DNA from: an uncultured Clostridia bacterium
Lineage (GTDB): Bacteria > Bacillota > Clostridia > TANB77 > CAG-508
Assembly (NCBI GenBank): GCA_934122085.1
Contig: CAKOVS010000024.1
Location: 1 to 6,254 of the forward strand
Length of the DNA: 6,254 nucleotides
Direction of reading: 5' to 3'
This document shows, piece by piece, positions 1 through 6,250 of the stretch. The translations under genes and the position numbers were made by a program. A model generated the notes under the pieces. It was given only the letters and a program-made list of their open reading frames with translations, searched no databases and was not told the DNA's origin. Every line of letters starts with the position of its first letter. The stretch's first letter is position 1.

Positions 1-99
1 CATGGAGGAAATACCTGTTCCCATACCGAACACAGAAGTCAAGCTCCAATGTGCTGAAAATACTTGTGGGTTACCCTACTGGAAAGATAAGTTGTTGCT
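1..99 (+). rRNA. rrf: 5S ribosomal RNA, 3' part (5' end outside window)
   Basis: This is the 3' portion of 5S rRNA of the large ribosomal subunit. The conserved loop region CCATACCGAACACAGAAGT at 21-39, followed by AAGCTC, is diagnostic of bacterial 5S rRNA, and the later GTGGG...CCCTAC segment (66-80) fits helices IV/V. About 15-20 nt of the 5' end lie outside the window, so the helix I partner strand is missing and the exact 3' end (near 99) is estimated. There is no terminator between it and the tRNA gene that follows, which suggests one precursor transcript. Confidence 0.93.
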
Positions 100-113
100 A
101 GATTTTTATATAT

Positions 114-189
114 TCCCCGTTAGCTCAGTTGGTAGAGCGCTCGGCTGTTAACCGATAGGTCGTTGGTTCAAGTCCAACACGGGGAGCCA
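114..189 (+). tRNA. tRNA-Asn (anticodon GTT), CCA encoded
   Basis: A complete 76-nt cloverleaf reads asparagine codons AAC/AAT. The acceptor stem pairs TCCCCGT (114-120) with ACGGGGA (179-185), the discriminator is G186, and CCA (187-189) is encoded. The D stem is GCTC/GAGC (123-126/135-138). The anticodon loop CTGTTAA (145-151) places GTT at 147-149. The T arm is GTTGG-TTCAAGT-CCAAC (162-178). The outermost anticodon-stem pair (C140 with T156) is a mismatch; the other four pair normally. It lies 14 nt after the 5S rRNA and probably matures from the same operon transcript. Confidence 0.98.
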
Positions 190-194
190 AGATG

Positions 195-220
195 AGTCCA
201 GATAAACTGGACTTTTTTTT
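195..220 (+). terminator. Rho-independent terminator of the rRNA/tRNA operon
   Basis: A perfect 7-bp stem AGTCCAG (195-201) with CTGGACT (207-213) encloses a 5-nt loop and runs into a T tract at 213-220. It lies 5 nt after the tRNA CCA end. There is no T tract on the other strand, so it acts in the plus direction only. Confidence 0.93.
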
Positions 221-224
221 GTAA

Positions 225-253
225 TTGTTTATATTTTTACTAGCAATTATAAA
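225..253 (+). promoter_or_regulatory. Candidate sigma-A promoter for the split transketolase operon
   Basis: TTGTTT (225-230) and TATAAA (248-253) are separated by 17 nt, directly after the upstream terminator, where an independent promoter is expected. The -35 box is weak. A perfect TATAAT at 264-269 is an alternative -10, but its expected -35 position (TAGCAA) is poor. AT-rich background makes either choice uncertain. Confidence 0.4.
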
Positions 254-288
254 TAAAATATTATATAATTGCTTTGAGAATAAATAAT

Positions 289-296
289 GAAAGGAA
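289..296 (+). promoter_or_regulatory. Ribosome binding site that sets the transketolase N-subunit start at 304
   Basis: GAAAGGAA ends 7 nt before ATG at 304. The in-frame TTG at 274 lies upstream of this site and has no comparable purine-rich sequence before it, so 304 is the preferred start. Confidence 0.8.
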
Positions 297-303
297 TGGT
301 TTT

Positions 304-1107
304 ATGGAATATATAGATCAGTTAAAACAATTAGCAAATGAAAATAGAAAAAGAATAATAAATATGATATATAAAGCAAAATCTGGTCATGAAGGAGGAT
401 CTTTATCTATAATAGATATGTTAACAGCTATTTATGAATTAGATGTTAATTTTAATGAAAATCCAAGAAGTAAAGTTGTTTTATCAAAAGGACATACAGT
501 TCCAGCACAATATGCTGTTTTAAATTCAAAAGGAATAATTAAAGATGATGAAATGAATACATTAAGAATGTTAAATTCAAGACTTCAAGGACATCCATAT
601 ACTGGAACAATTCCAGAAGTTGATGCAACTACAGGATTATTAGGTCAAGGTCTTTCTATAGCTGTTGGAATGGCGATTGCAAAGAAAAATAATAATGATA
701 ATCACCATGTTTATGCAATTGTTGGAGATGGTGAAATGCAAGAAGGACAAATTTGGGAGGCAATGTTACAAGCAGCACATTATAAATTAAATAATTTGAT
801 AATGATTATTGATTATAATAAATTTTCTTCATATGACGAAGTAAATAAATCAATGAATTTAGAACCATTAAAACAAAAGGTAGAGGCATTTAATTTTTAT
901 ACTATAGAAATAGATGGAAATGATATGAAACAAGTTGTAGAAGCATTAAATGAAGCTTATCAAGTAAAAGATAAACCAATAGCTATTATTTGCAATACAG
1001 TAAAGGGGAAAGGCGTTTCTTTTATGGAAAATAATCCTAAATGGCATAATGGGGCAATTAGTGATGAAGAATATAAAATTGCAATGAAAGATTTAGGAGA
1101 AGAATAA
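304..1107 (+). CDS. Transketolase, N-terminal subunit (thiamine diphosphate-binding half)
   Basis: Cytosolic enzyme half of 267 residues. With the downstream gene product it should form a transketolase, moving two-carbon ketol units between sugar phosphates in the non-oxidative pentose phosphate pathway. Visible family motifs are GHEGGSLS (28-35), SKGH (61-64), QGHP (95-98), GLLGQGLSIAVG (111-122), and the thiamine diphosphate/Mg motif GDGEMQEG (141-148) with its Asn at 172 in DYN. A KGKGVSFME segment (234-242) and WHNG (247-250) complete the typical end of this half. Single-chain transketolases are about 650 residues; this length is normal for the split form. The start is ATG 304 after GAAAGGAA; an in-frame TTG at 274 would add ten residues without support. 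It is first in a two-gene operon, 39 nt before the second subunit. The acceptor sugar specificity cannot be read from sequence. Confidence 0.93.
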   Translation: MEYIDQLKQLANENRKRIINMIYKAKSGHEGGSLSIIDMLTAIYELDVNFNENPRSKVVLSKGHTVPAQYAVLNSKGIIKDDEMNTLRMLNSRLQGHPYTGTIPEVDATTGLLGQGLSIAVGMAIAKKNNNDNHHVYAIVGDGEMQEGQIWEAMLQAAHYKLNNLIMIIDYNKFSSYDEVNKSMNLEPLKQKVEAFNFYTIEIDGNDMKQVVEALNEAYQVKDKPIAIICNTVKGKGVSFMENNPKWHNGAISDEEYKIAMKDLGEE

Positions 1108-1130
1108 AAATTATTGTGATTTATATGTTT

Positions 1131-1138
1131 GAAAGGAA
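1131..1138 (+). promoter_or_regulatory. Ribosome binding site that sets the transketolase C-subunit start at 1147
   Basis: GAAAGGAA ends 8 nt before ATG 1147. An in-frame TTG at 1129 overlaps this site itself and so cannot use it, which favours 1147. Confidence 0.8.
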
Positions 1139-1146
1139 AATATAAT

Positions 1147-2082
1147 ATGGAAGAAAAAATGATTTGTTTAAGAGATAAAATAGGTGAATTTTTATGTGAG
1201 TTTGGCGAAAAAGATGATAGAATATATGTAATAGATAGTGATTTAGCAAAATCAACTAAAGCAATAGAATTTCAAAATAAATATCCAAAAAGATTTGTAG
1301 AAGCAGGAATATCAGAAGCAAGTGCTATGTCAATAGCAATGGGATTAGCCTCAGAAGGTCAAATACCTTTCTATGTGAATTTTGCAATATTTGTGTCTGG
1401 AACAGCTTGGACACAACTTCGTCAAGCAGCATATGCAAATTCAAATATAAAAATGATTGCAAGTTATGCTGGAATGGATAATGGAAAAGATGGTGCGACA
1501 CACCATGCAAATGAAGATTTGGCAATTGTTCGAGCAATACCAAATGTAAAAATTTTAGTACCATCAAATGTAAAAGAAATGAAAGAAGCAATGAAAATTG
1601 CGATTGAATATAATGGACCTGTTTATATAAGAATTGCAAGAGATGTTGTACCAGATGTTGAATTTTATGGAACACCTGAAATTGGTAAATCAACAATTGT
1701 AAAAGATAATGGAGATGATTTTGCTATTGTATATGAAGGTACTGCAGCAAGAATTGCATATAAAGGATTTGAAGCATTAGAACAAAAAGGATATAAAGGA
1801 AAATTAATAAATATCTTTTCAATTAAACCATTAGATATAGATATGATTAATATGATTTCAAACAATGTAAAATGCATTTTAACAATCGAAAATCATTCAA
1901 TAATTGGTGGATTAGGAGGAGCAATTTCAGAAATATTAGCTCAAAAGAAATCACATGCACCAATTAGCTTCATAGGAGTTAATGATGTATTTACTGAATC
2001 TGGTAGCGCAACAGAGGTTAAAGAAAAATATGGACTAAATGTTGAAAATATAGTTAATAAAGTTGAAAAAATGTTAAAATAA
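1147..2082 (+). CDS. Transketolase, C-terminal subunit (pyrimidine-binding and C-terminal domains)
   Basis: Second half (311 residues) of the split transketolase, the partner of the gene just upstream. Residues about 5-170 form the pyrimidine-binding domain and about 185-305 the transketolase C-terminal domain. The expected catalytic Glu that activates the cofactor is E57 in GISEASAM (55-62), where many relatives read GIAEQNM. The segment AGMDNGKDGATHH (108-120), then EDLAIVRAIPN, matches the family's GxDGxTHQ...ED(I/L)A..RAIPN block with His in place of the usual Gln. YIRIAR (160-165) and ENHSIIGGLGGAI in the C-terminal domain are also typical. No promoter is seen in the 39-nt gap, so translation is from the shared transcript. 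Pyruvate dehydrogenase E1-beta and DXP synthase share this fold, but the pairing with a GDG-bearing transketolase N half favours transketolase. Substrate is not proven. Confidence 0.92.
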   Translation: MEEKMICLRDKIGEFLCEFGEKDDRIYVIDSDLAKSTKAIEFQNKYPKRFVEAGISEASAMSIAMGLASEGQIPFYVNFAIFVSGTAWTQLRQAAYANSNIKMIASYAGMDNGKDGATHHANEDLAIVRAIPNVKILVPSNVKEMKEAMKIAIEYNGPVYIRIARDVVPDVEFYGTPEIGKSTIVKDNGDDFAIVYEGTAARIAYKGFEALEQKGYKGKLINIFSIKPLDIDMINMISNNVKCILTIENHSIIGGLGGAISEILAQKKSHAPISFIGVNDVFTESGSATEVKEKYGLNVENIVNKVEKMLK

Positions 2083-2087
2083 AATAT

Positions 2088-2136
2088 AAAAAAGCCAATT
2101 TGAAGGAATGTCAAAATCCTTTGAAATGGCTTTTTT
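2088..2136. terminator. Bidirectional terminator between the transketolase operon and the CmpB-like gene
   Basis: AAAAAAGCCA (2088-2097) pairs with TGGCTTTTTT (2127-2136), and the stem continues inward through an imperfect section ending in AGGA/TCCT. The T tract on the plus strand and the A tract on the left arm make it usable from both sides, which suits two convergent genes 78 nt apart. Confidence 0.88.
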
Positions 2137-2160
2137 ATTTGTATTATTATTGTAAAAAAT

Positions 2161-2976
2161 TTATTTATAAAAATCTCTTTCAACAAATTTATAATAATAT
2201 GGTTTTATATCTGGAAGCAAATCCTTAAAATAAACAATTGTACCATCTAATTCTTCTTGTTTTAAGTTTGGATATGTTCTAATCATTTTTTTATCATTAA
2301 AAAAGTAATGTATTAAAAATGTATGAACTTTACTATTGTTAAGAGAAGAATTTAAAGCTATAATCTTATCTTTATGAGCAACATTTAAATCGTTTATAGC
2401 AATCATTCTTATTCTAAACATATTTATAGCATATGCAGAAATTATACAATCAATTACAATAAATATTATCAAAACTAAAATAATTGTTCTTATAGTTGAA
2501 AGGTTAAATTTTCTTAATATTAATGCCATGAATTTTCTAACTTGTGGTTGAATTGCTTTCATAAGAAATATAGCAAGAATTCCCCAAAAGATAGAATAAT
2601 AAAAACAAATTCTACCATCAATATTTAAAGGTAGATTAGAATAGTCCCACCATTTTACATGTAAAATAAGTTCACCAATTAAACTAACTAAATATTCTGT
2701 TACTGATCCAATAACAAACCCACCAAAAAATAATGTGATTCTATTTTTTTTGAAATATTGTAAAAATAGAATCATTATTACAGCTCCAAGTCCATAAATA
2801 CTGCAAAATGGTCCATAAACAAAGCTTTGTCTGCTTTCAAAAACACCATATCTAACAATTGCAAATATTGTTTCAATAAAAAATCCAGCAATACTATATA
2901 TTATAAAATATGCTAATAAGTCCCATATTCCAATTCCTAAAAGTGTAACATTTTTTTTCTTAGAAGTTTGATCCAT
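2161..2976 (-). CDS. CmpB-like (PF06541) multipass membrane protein, putative transporter permease
   Basis: A 271-residue integral membrane protein of the family annotated as putative ABC-transporter type IV / CmpB (formerly DUF1113), common in Clostridia and of unproven function. Five hydrophobic helices are visible at about 19-40, 51-75, 80-105, 123-144 and 161-187. Family hallmarks are GPFCSIYGLGA (55-65), the WWDYS motif (109-113) and GRICFYYSIFWG (121-132). After the fifth helix comes a hydrophilic tail of about 84 residues (188-271) rich in Lys, Asp and Tyr, with no motif I recognise. The start ATG (2974-2976) follows GAAAGGAA at 2984-2991 with 7-nt spacing. No ABC ATPase or partner gene is adjacent, so the ABC label is family naming, not evidence of transport. 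It is transcribed alone, divergently from murA. Confidence 0.85.
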   Translation of the reverse strand: MDQTSKKKNVTLLGIGIWDLLAYFIIYSIAGFFIETIFAIVRYGVFESRQSFVYGPFCSIYGLGAVIMILFLQYFKKNRITLFFGGFVIGSVTEYLVSLIGELILHVKWWDYSNLPLNIDGRICFYYSIFWGILAIFLMKAIQPQVRKFMALILRKFNLSTIRTIILVLIIFIVIDCIISAYAINMFRIRMIAINDLNVAHKDKIIALNSSLNNSKVHTFLIHYFFNDKKMIRTYPNLKQEELDGTIVYFKDLLPDIKPYYYKFVERDFYK

Positions 2977-3000
2977 ATATTATTTCCTTTCTATGTAATA

Positions 3001-3029
3001 ATTCTACTATAAGATAAAATAAATTGCAA
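3001..3029 (-). promoter_or_regulatory. Candidate sigma-A promoter of the CmpB-like gene
   Basis: On the minus strand, TTGCAA (3029-3024) and TAGAAT (3006-3001) are 17 nt apart. This would start transcription near 2994, giving a short leader that contains the GAAAGGAA ribosome site. Confidence 0.55.
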
Positions 3030-3052
3030 TATATTAAAAATCACATTTTTTA

Positions 3053-3080
3053 TTGAATTACATAAAATGTAGTATAAAAT
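3053..3080 (+). promoter_or_regulatory. Candidate sigma-A promoter of murA
   Basis: TTGAAT (3053-3058) and TAAAAT (3075-3080) are 16 nt apart; TATAAA at 3073-3078 is an overlapping -10 alternative. The leader to the murA ATG would be short, leaving no room for a riboswitch or T-box. A 5-nt inverted repeat, TACAT-AAA-ATGTA (3059-3071), lies between the boxes. Confidence 0.5.
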
Positions 3081-3104
3081 TTAACGACATAGGAAGGAGA
3101 GAAA

Positions 3105-4355
3105 ATGTCAAGATTTATAATTCAAGGTGGAAAAAGGTTAGAAGGCGAAATAGAAATATCTGGTTCTAAAAATGCAGCATTACCAATAATTGCAGCAACA
3201 GTATTAAATGCTGGAACAACAACATTGTATAATGTTCCTGATATTCAAGATGTAAATACTATGTTTGAGATTTTAAAGAAAATAGGTGCAACAATAAAAA
3301 GAAAAAATAATAAAATTATTATAAACACTAGTAAAATACATACATATGAAATTCCAGATGATTTAATGAGGCAAATGCGTTCATCTGTAATACTTGCAGG
3401 TGCATTATTAGGAAAATATCATAAGGCTAGATTTTCATGCCCCGGAGGTTGTGATATTGGTTCAAGACCAATAGATCTACATTTAAAAGGTTTTGAAAAA
3501 TTAGGCGTAAATATTAAAGAAGAATATGGAGAAATATATTGTGATGCTGAGAAAATAATAGGAACACAAATACATTTAGACTTTCCAAGTGTTGGAGCAA
3601 CTGAAAATATTATTTTAGCTTCATGTTTGGGAGAAGGAACTACAGTAATTACAAATGCAGCAAGGGAACCAGAAATAGAAGATATGATAAAATATCTTAA
3701 TAAAATGGGTACTAAAATTAATGGAGCTGGAACAGATAAAGTTGAAATAGTTGGAGTAAGGAGGTTATCAGAAGTAAGTTATAATATTATGCCAGATAGA
3801 ATTGAAACTGGAACATATTTAGTTGCAGGAGCTATAACAAATGGAAATATTAAGCTTTTAAATGTTAATCCAACACATATTGAACCAATTTTAAATAAAT
3901 TAGATGAGGTAAATTGCAAATTAAATATTAATAATAATAAAATTGAGATAATAGCTCCCAAAAGGGTAAAAGCAGTTGATATAAAAACAATGCCATATCC
4001 TGGTTTTCCAACAGATATGCAATCAATATTTGGTGCATTATTAATTACTGCAAAAGGAACATCTGTTATAACAGAAAATATTTTTGAAAGTAGATATAAA
4101 TATGCTCAAGAATTGATTAGAATGGGAGCAAAAATTAATGTAGAAGGTAGAACAGCCATAATCAAAGGTACAAAGAAAATTCAAGGTGCTAATGTTGTAG
4201 CAACAGATTTAAGAGGTGGAGCATCATTAGTTATTGCAGGTTTATATGCAAAAGGTGTTACACAGGTTGATAATATTCATTATATTTTAAGAGGATATGA
4301 GAAAATAGATGAAAAGTTGAAGAAATTAGGTGCTAAGATTTATATTGAAAAATAA
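3105..4355 (+). CDS. murA: UDP-N-acetylglucosamine 1-carboxyvinyltransferase (MurA)
   Basis: Cytosolic enzyme of 416 residues that transfers enolpyruvate from phosphoenolpyruvate to UDP-GlcNAc, the first committed step of peptidoglycan synthesis. It has the full two-domain EPT fold length of MurA. Visible active-site elements are SKNAALP (21-27, with K22 and N23), the mobile-loop motif PGGCDIGSRPIDLH (113-126) with catalytic Cys116 and R121, FPTDMQ (301-306, D304), DLRGGASLVIAG (368-379, R370) and RGYEKI (396-401, R396). Cys116 is the residue fosfomycin alkylates in the family; organisms with Asp there are intrinsically resistant, so this enzyme is of the sensitive type. ATG 3105 follows a strong AAGGAG (3094-3099). 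Many Firmicutes carry two MurA paralogues; which one this is cannot be decided here. It appears monocistronic, ending at the hairpin after 4382. Confidence 0.97.
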   Translation: MSRFIIQGGKRLEGEIEISGSKNAALPIIAATVLNAGTTTLYNVPDIQDVNTMFEILKKIGATIKRKNNKIIINTSKIHTYEIPDDLMRQMRSSVILAGALLGKYHKARFSCPGGCDIGSRPIDLHLKGFEKLGVNIKEEYGEIYCDAEKIIGTQIHLDFPSVGATENIILASCLGEGTTVITNAAREPEIEDMIKYLNKMGTKINGAGTDKVEIVGVRRLSEVSYNIMPDRIETGTYLVAGAITNGNIKLLNVNPTHIEPILNKLDEVNCKLNINNNKIEIIAPKRVKAVDIKTMPYPGFPTDMQSIFGALLITAKGTSVITENIFESRYKYAQELIRMGAKINVEGRTAIIKGTKKIQGANVVATDLRGGASLVIAGLYAKGVTQVDNIHYILRGYEKIDEKLKKLGAKIYIEK

Positions 4356-4381
4356 ATTTTTGCAAGTATAGAATAAATAAG

Positions 4382-4457
4382 AAAAATAGACTTTCTTAAA
4401 TAAAGTAACTCAAATTTATTTGTTTTGAGTTATGTTCAAAATAGAAGGTCTATTTTT
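4382..4457. terminator. Two-tiered bidirectional terminator between murA and the VanW gene
   Basis: The outer stem pairs AAAAATAGACTTTCT (4382-4396) with AGAAGGTCTATTTTT (4443-4457), 15 pairs with one G-T. Inside it a second 9-bp stem pairs TAACTCAAA (4406-4414) with TTTGAGTTA (4424-4432) around a 9-nt loop. T tracts on both outer ends fit termination of both convergent genes. Confidence 0.85.
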
Positions 4458-4473
4458 TCTGTATATATGTATT

Positions 4474-6042
4474 TTATTTATTTTTTAAAATAATTTCTTT
4501 TTGAGATTTGTATGTATCTGTTGAAAGTAATGTACGAGATATTTCTTTTTCACCTAAAGAAAGAATTTTGTAAGTAGAACATTTATAACCATTTTTTCCA
4601 ACTTGTTTAATCTCTTCTTTACCAGCAGGAATACTTGAAGAATATTCATAAGTTGTTTTATAATCTGTTGTTTCAAGAATTTCTGTTTCAAGAGTTACTA
4701 CGTATTCTTGCTCTTCTAAAACACCTAAAACGGAAATTGTAATTATTCCAGTATTAGCTGTAGCTATAATTTTTATTGGATATGTTCTTGAATTAGTAAA
4801 TTTAAAATCTATACTACCATAAGAAACTGAAGCATCTTGTCCTACAGGAAGGTATGAAACAGTCATACTATGATTTTTTCTTTCTACAATATCTAAATTA
4901 GCTTTTAATACTGCATTGTATAATGTTGAAGATATTTGGCAAATTCCGCCACCAATTCCATAATCGACTTCACCACCATTATATATTAAAGCTTCTTTAA
5001 ATCCGTTTTTAACAGTTCTTTCTCCAACAATTTTATTAAATGAAAAAGTTTCACCAGGCTCAAGAATTATTCCATTTATCTTTTCACAAGCAATATCAAT
5101 ATTTGTTGCTCTATTGATATTCGTTGAATCATATATAGTTGTTGCAGTTCCTAGTTTTGTTCCAAATATATCTTCACCTAAATCTGAAATTGTAATTTCA
5201 GGTTTTGTATATTTTAATGGAATGTATATCTCAGAGGCTTCTTTATTTGAAGCAAGTTCTTTTGCTTCATCAATTGATATTGCAAAATCTATACCATATT
5301 TTTCTGCTGAAATTTTATATGGATTTTTGATAACAGAGGCATTTTGTGGTTCACTAAAAATTTCATCATGAATTTTATCTATATTAATTGATTGTGATGT
5401 AGTATAATTTATAGGTAAAGTCAGAGTTTCTTCATTGTTTATGATTGCAGATAATAATGAAGTTATAGTTTTGCTTTTATCTAATTCATTTCCATCAGTA
5501 CCTTTAGTAACTATTAATGTATCCTCAGAGATATAATAAGATGGCTCGATTACTAAATTAGGAATATCAACACTTATATTATTTATAATATTATTTAATT
5601 TTTCTTCGTTATAAGAATATTCAGCATTTAAATTTGTTTTTTTGAATAATGATGTTAATATTTTTGAATTATTAGTAAATATATTTCCTGTACGTCCTAT
5701 ACTATAGGCTTTTTCAAGAGCAGATGATGTGTCATAATAAAAATCTATCTCAGCTGGTAAAAAATCTATAGAATAGTTTTCAAATGTGATTTTTATTGGT
5801 TTGGTAAGTTTTTTATTTAATTCTGAATTTAGTTTTTCTTTTGCATCATTTGGGGAAAGTGATGATATAGATATGTTATTTATATAAATATTGTGTAATA
5901 TTTTCGAGTTCCCCATATTGAGTAATGATAAAAATGTTAATAAAAATAGAAATAATACTATTATGGCTATCGAAATTATATATATATAATTTTCTTTTTT
6001 GGCTTTTATGTGAATTCTTCCACGATTTCGTCTTTTATTCAT
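4474..6042 (-). CDS. VanW family membrane-anchored protein with C-terminal G5 domain
   Basis: A 522-residue protein probably anchored by one N-terminal helix (about 19-42) preceded by a Lys/Arg-rich cytosolic tail, with the rest outside the cell. Residues about 50-290 resemble the repeated alpha/beta putative peptidoglycan-binding modules (PG_binding_4, PF12229) usual in these proteins. The VanW domain (PF04294) spans about 306-440, with INGIILEPGETFSFN (322-336), GERTVKNGF (340-348), GGGICQISSTLYNA (364-377) and KNHSMTVSYLP (389-399). Residues about 443-520 match a G5 domain (GKEEIKQVGKNGY, then TDTYKSQKEII). The family was named from vancomycin-resistance clusters, but VanW's biochemical role is unknown and most relatives, like this one, are not in van clusters; resistance should not be inferred. 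ATG 6040-6042 follows GAAAGGAA (6051-6058) with 8-nt spacing. It is a single-gene unit reading toward murA. Confidence 0.92.
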   Translation of the reverse strand: MNKRRNRGRIHIKAKKENYIYIISIAIIVLFLFLLTFLSLLNMGNSKILHNIYINNISISSLSPNDAKEKLNSELNKKLTKPIKITFENYSIDFLPAEIDFYYDTSSALEKAYSIGRTGNIFTNNSKILTSLFKKTNLNAEYSYNEEKLNNIINNISVDIPNLVIEPSYYISEDTLIVTKGTDGNELDKSKTITSLLSAIINNEETLTLPINYTTSQSINIDKIHDEIFSEPQNASVIKNPYKISAEKYGIDFAISIDEAKELASNKEASEIYIPLKYTKPEITISDLGEDIFGTKLGTATTIYDSTNINRATNIDIACEKINGIILEPGETFSFNKIVGERTVKNGFKEALIYNGGEVDYGIGGGICQISSTLYNAVLKANLDIVERKNHSMTVSYLPVGQDASVSYGSIDFKFTNSRTYPIKIIATANTGIITISVLGVLEEQEYVVTLETEILETTDYKTTYEYSSSIPAGKEEIKQVGKNGYKCSTYKILSLGEKEISRTLLSTDTYKSQKEIILKNK

Positions 6043-6065
6043 TTGTAAAGTTCCTTTCTAAAATT

Positions 6066-6094
6066 ATTATATATTTTAGAGCATTGAAAGTCAA
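6066..6094 (-). promoter_or_regulatory. Strong sigma-A promoter of the VanW-family gene (proximal)
   Basis: On the minus strand TTGACT (6094-6089) and a perfect TATAAT (6071-6066) are exactly 17 nt apart. It is the best promoter match in the window and would start a short leader covering the GAAAGGAA ribosome site. Confidence 0.78.
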
Positions 6095-6156
6095 TATGAA
6101 AATTATATTTATGTAAAATTTGATGAATTAGATAGAAATAATGTGATTAATAATTA

Positions 6157-6184
6157 ATTTTATATTGTTTTATTGGGGTGTCAA
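6157..6184 (-). promoter_or_regulatory. Possible distal minus-strand promoter upstream of the VanW gene
   Basis: A perfect TTGACA (6184-6179 on the minus strand) is followed after 16 nt by TAAAAT (6162-6157). It could be a second, tandem promoter for the VanW gene. The AT-rich background weakens the -10 call. Confidence 0.4.
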
Positions 6185-6217
6185 TCATTTTTGAAAATGT
6201 CTTAAAAAATTTTATTT

Positions 6218-6250
6218 ATTAGCACTAAATTTTTTGAATTTAGTGCTAAT
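6218..6250. promoter_or_regulatory. CIRCE-like inverted repeat at the right edge
   Basis: ATTAGCACTAAATT (6218-6231) and AATTTAGTGCTAAT (6237-6250) form a perfect 14-bp inverted repeat around a 5-nt centre. The outer halves TTAGCACT and AGTGCTAA equal the core of the CIRCE operator bound by the heat-shock repressor HrcA, but they are 15 nt apart here against 11 in CIRCE. On the plus strand a weak promoter-like pair, TTGAAA (6191-6196) and TATTTA (6213-6218), lies just before it. A terminator for a minus-strand gene beyond the edge is the alternative, though no T tract follows the stem directly. Confidence 0.55.

Noticed and set aside
190..303. Riboswitch or T-box leader before the transketolase operon
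   Set aside because: After the terminator only about 80 nt of AT-rich sequence remain, with no T-box motif, conserved aptamer segment or second terminator.
1325..1696. Minus-strand open frame of 123 codons inside the transketolase C subunit gene
   Set aside because: It lies wholly antisense to a well-matched gene, has a Leu/His-rich low-complexity product and no ribosome site; it is a shadow of the real frame.
5114..5371. Plus-strand open frame of 85 codons opposite the VanW gene
   Set aside because: Fully antisense to conserved coding sequence, with no recognisable domain and no ribosome binding site.
4474..6042. VanW gene as part of a vancomycin-resistance cluster
   Set aside because: No vanH, vanA/B ligase, vanX or vanRS genes are nearby, and VanW proteins with G5 domains are common in Clostridia without resistance.
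5925..6116. Plus-strand open frame of 63 codons overlapping the VanW start and promoter
   Set aside because: Its hydrophobic product is the reverse reading of the AT-rich VanW anchor helix and its upstream region; a strong opposing promoter lies inside it.
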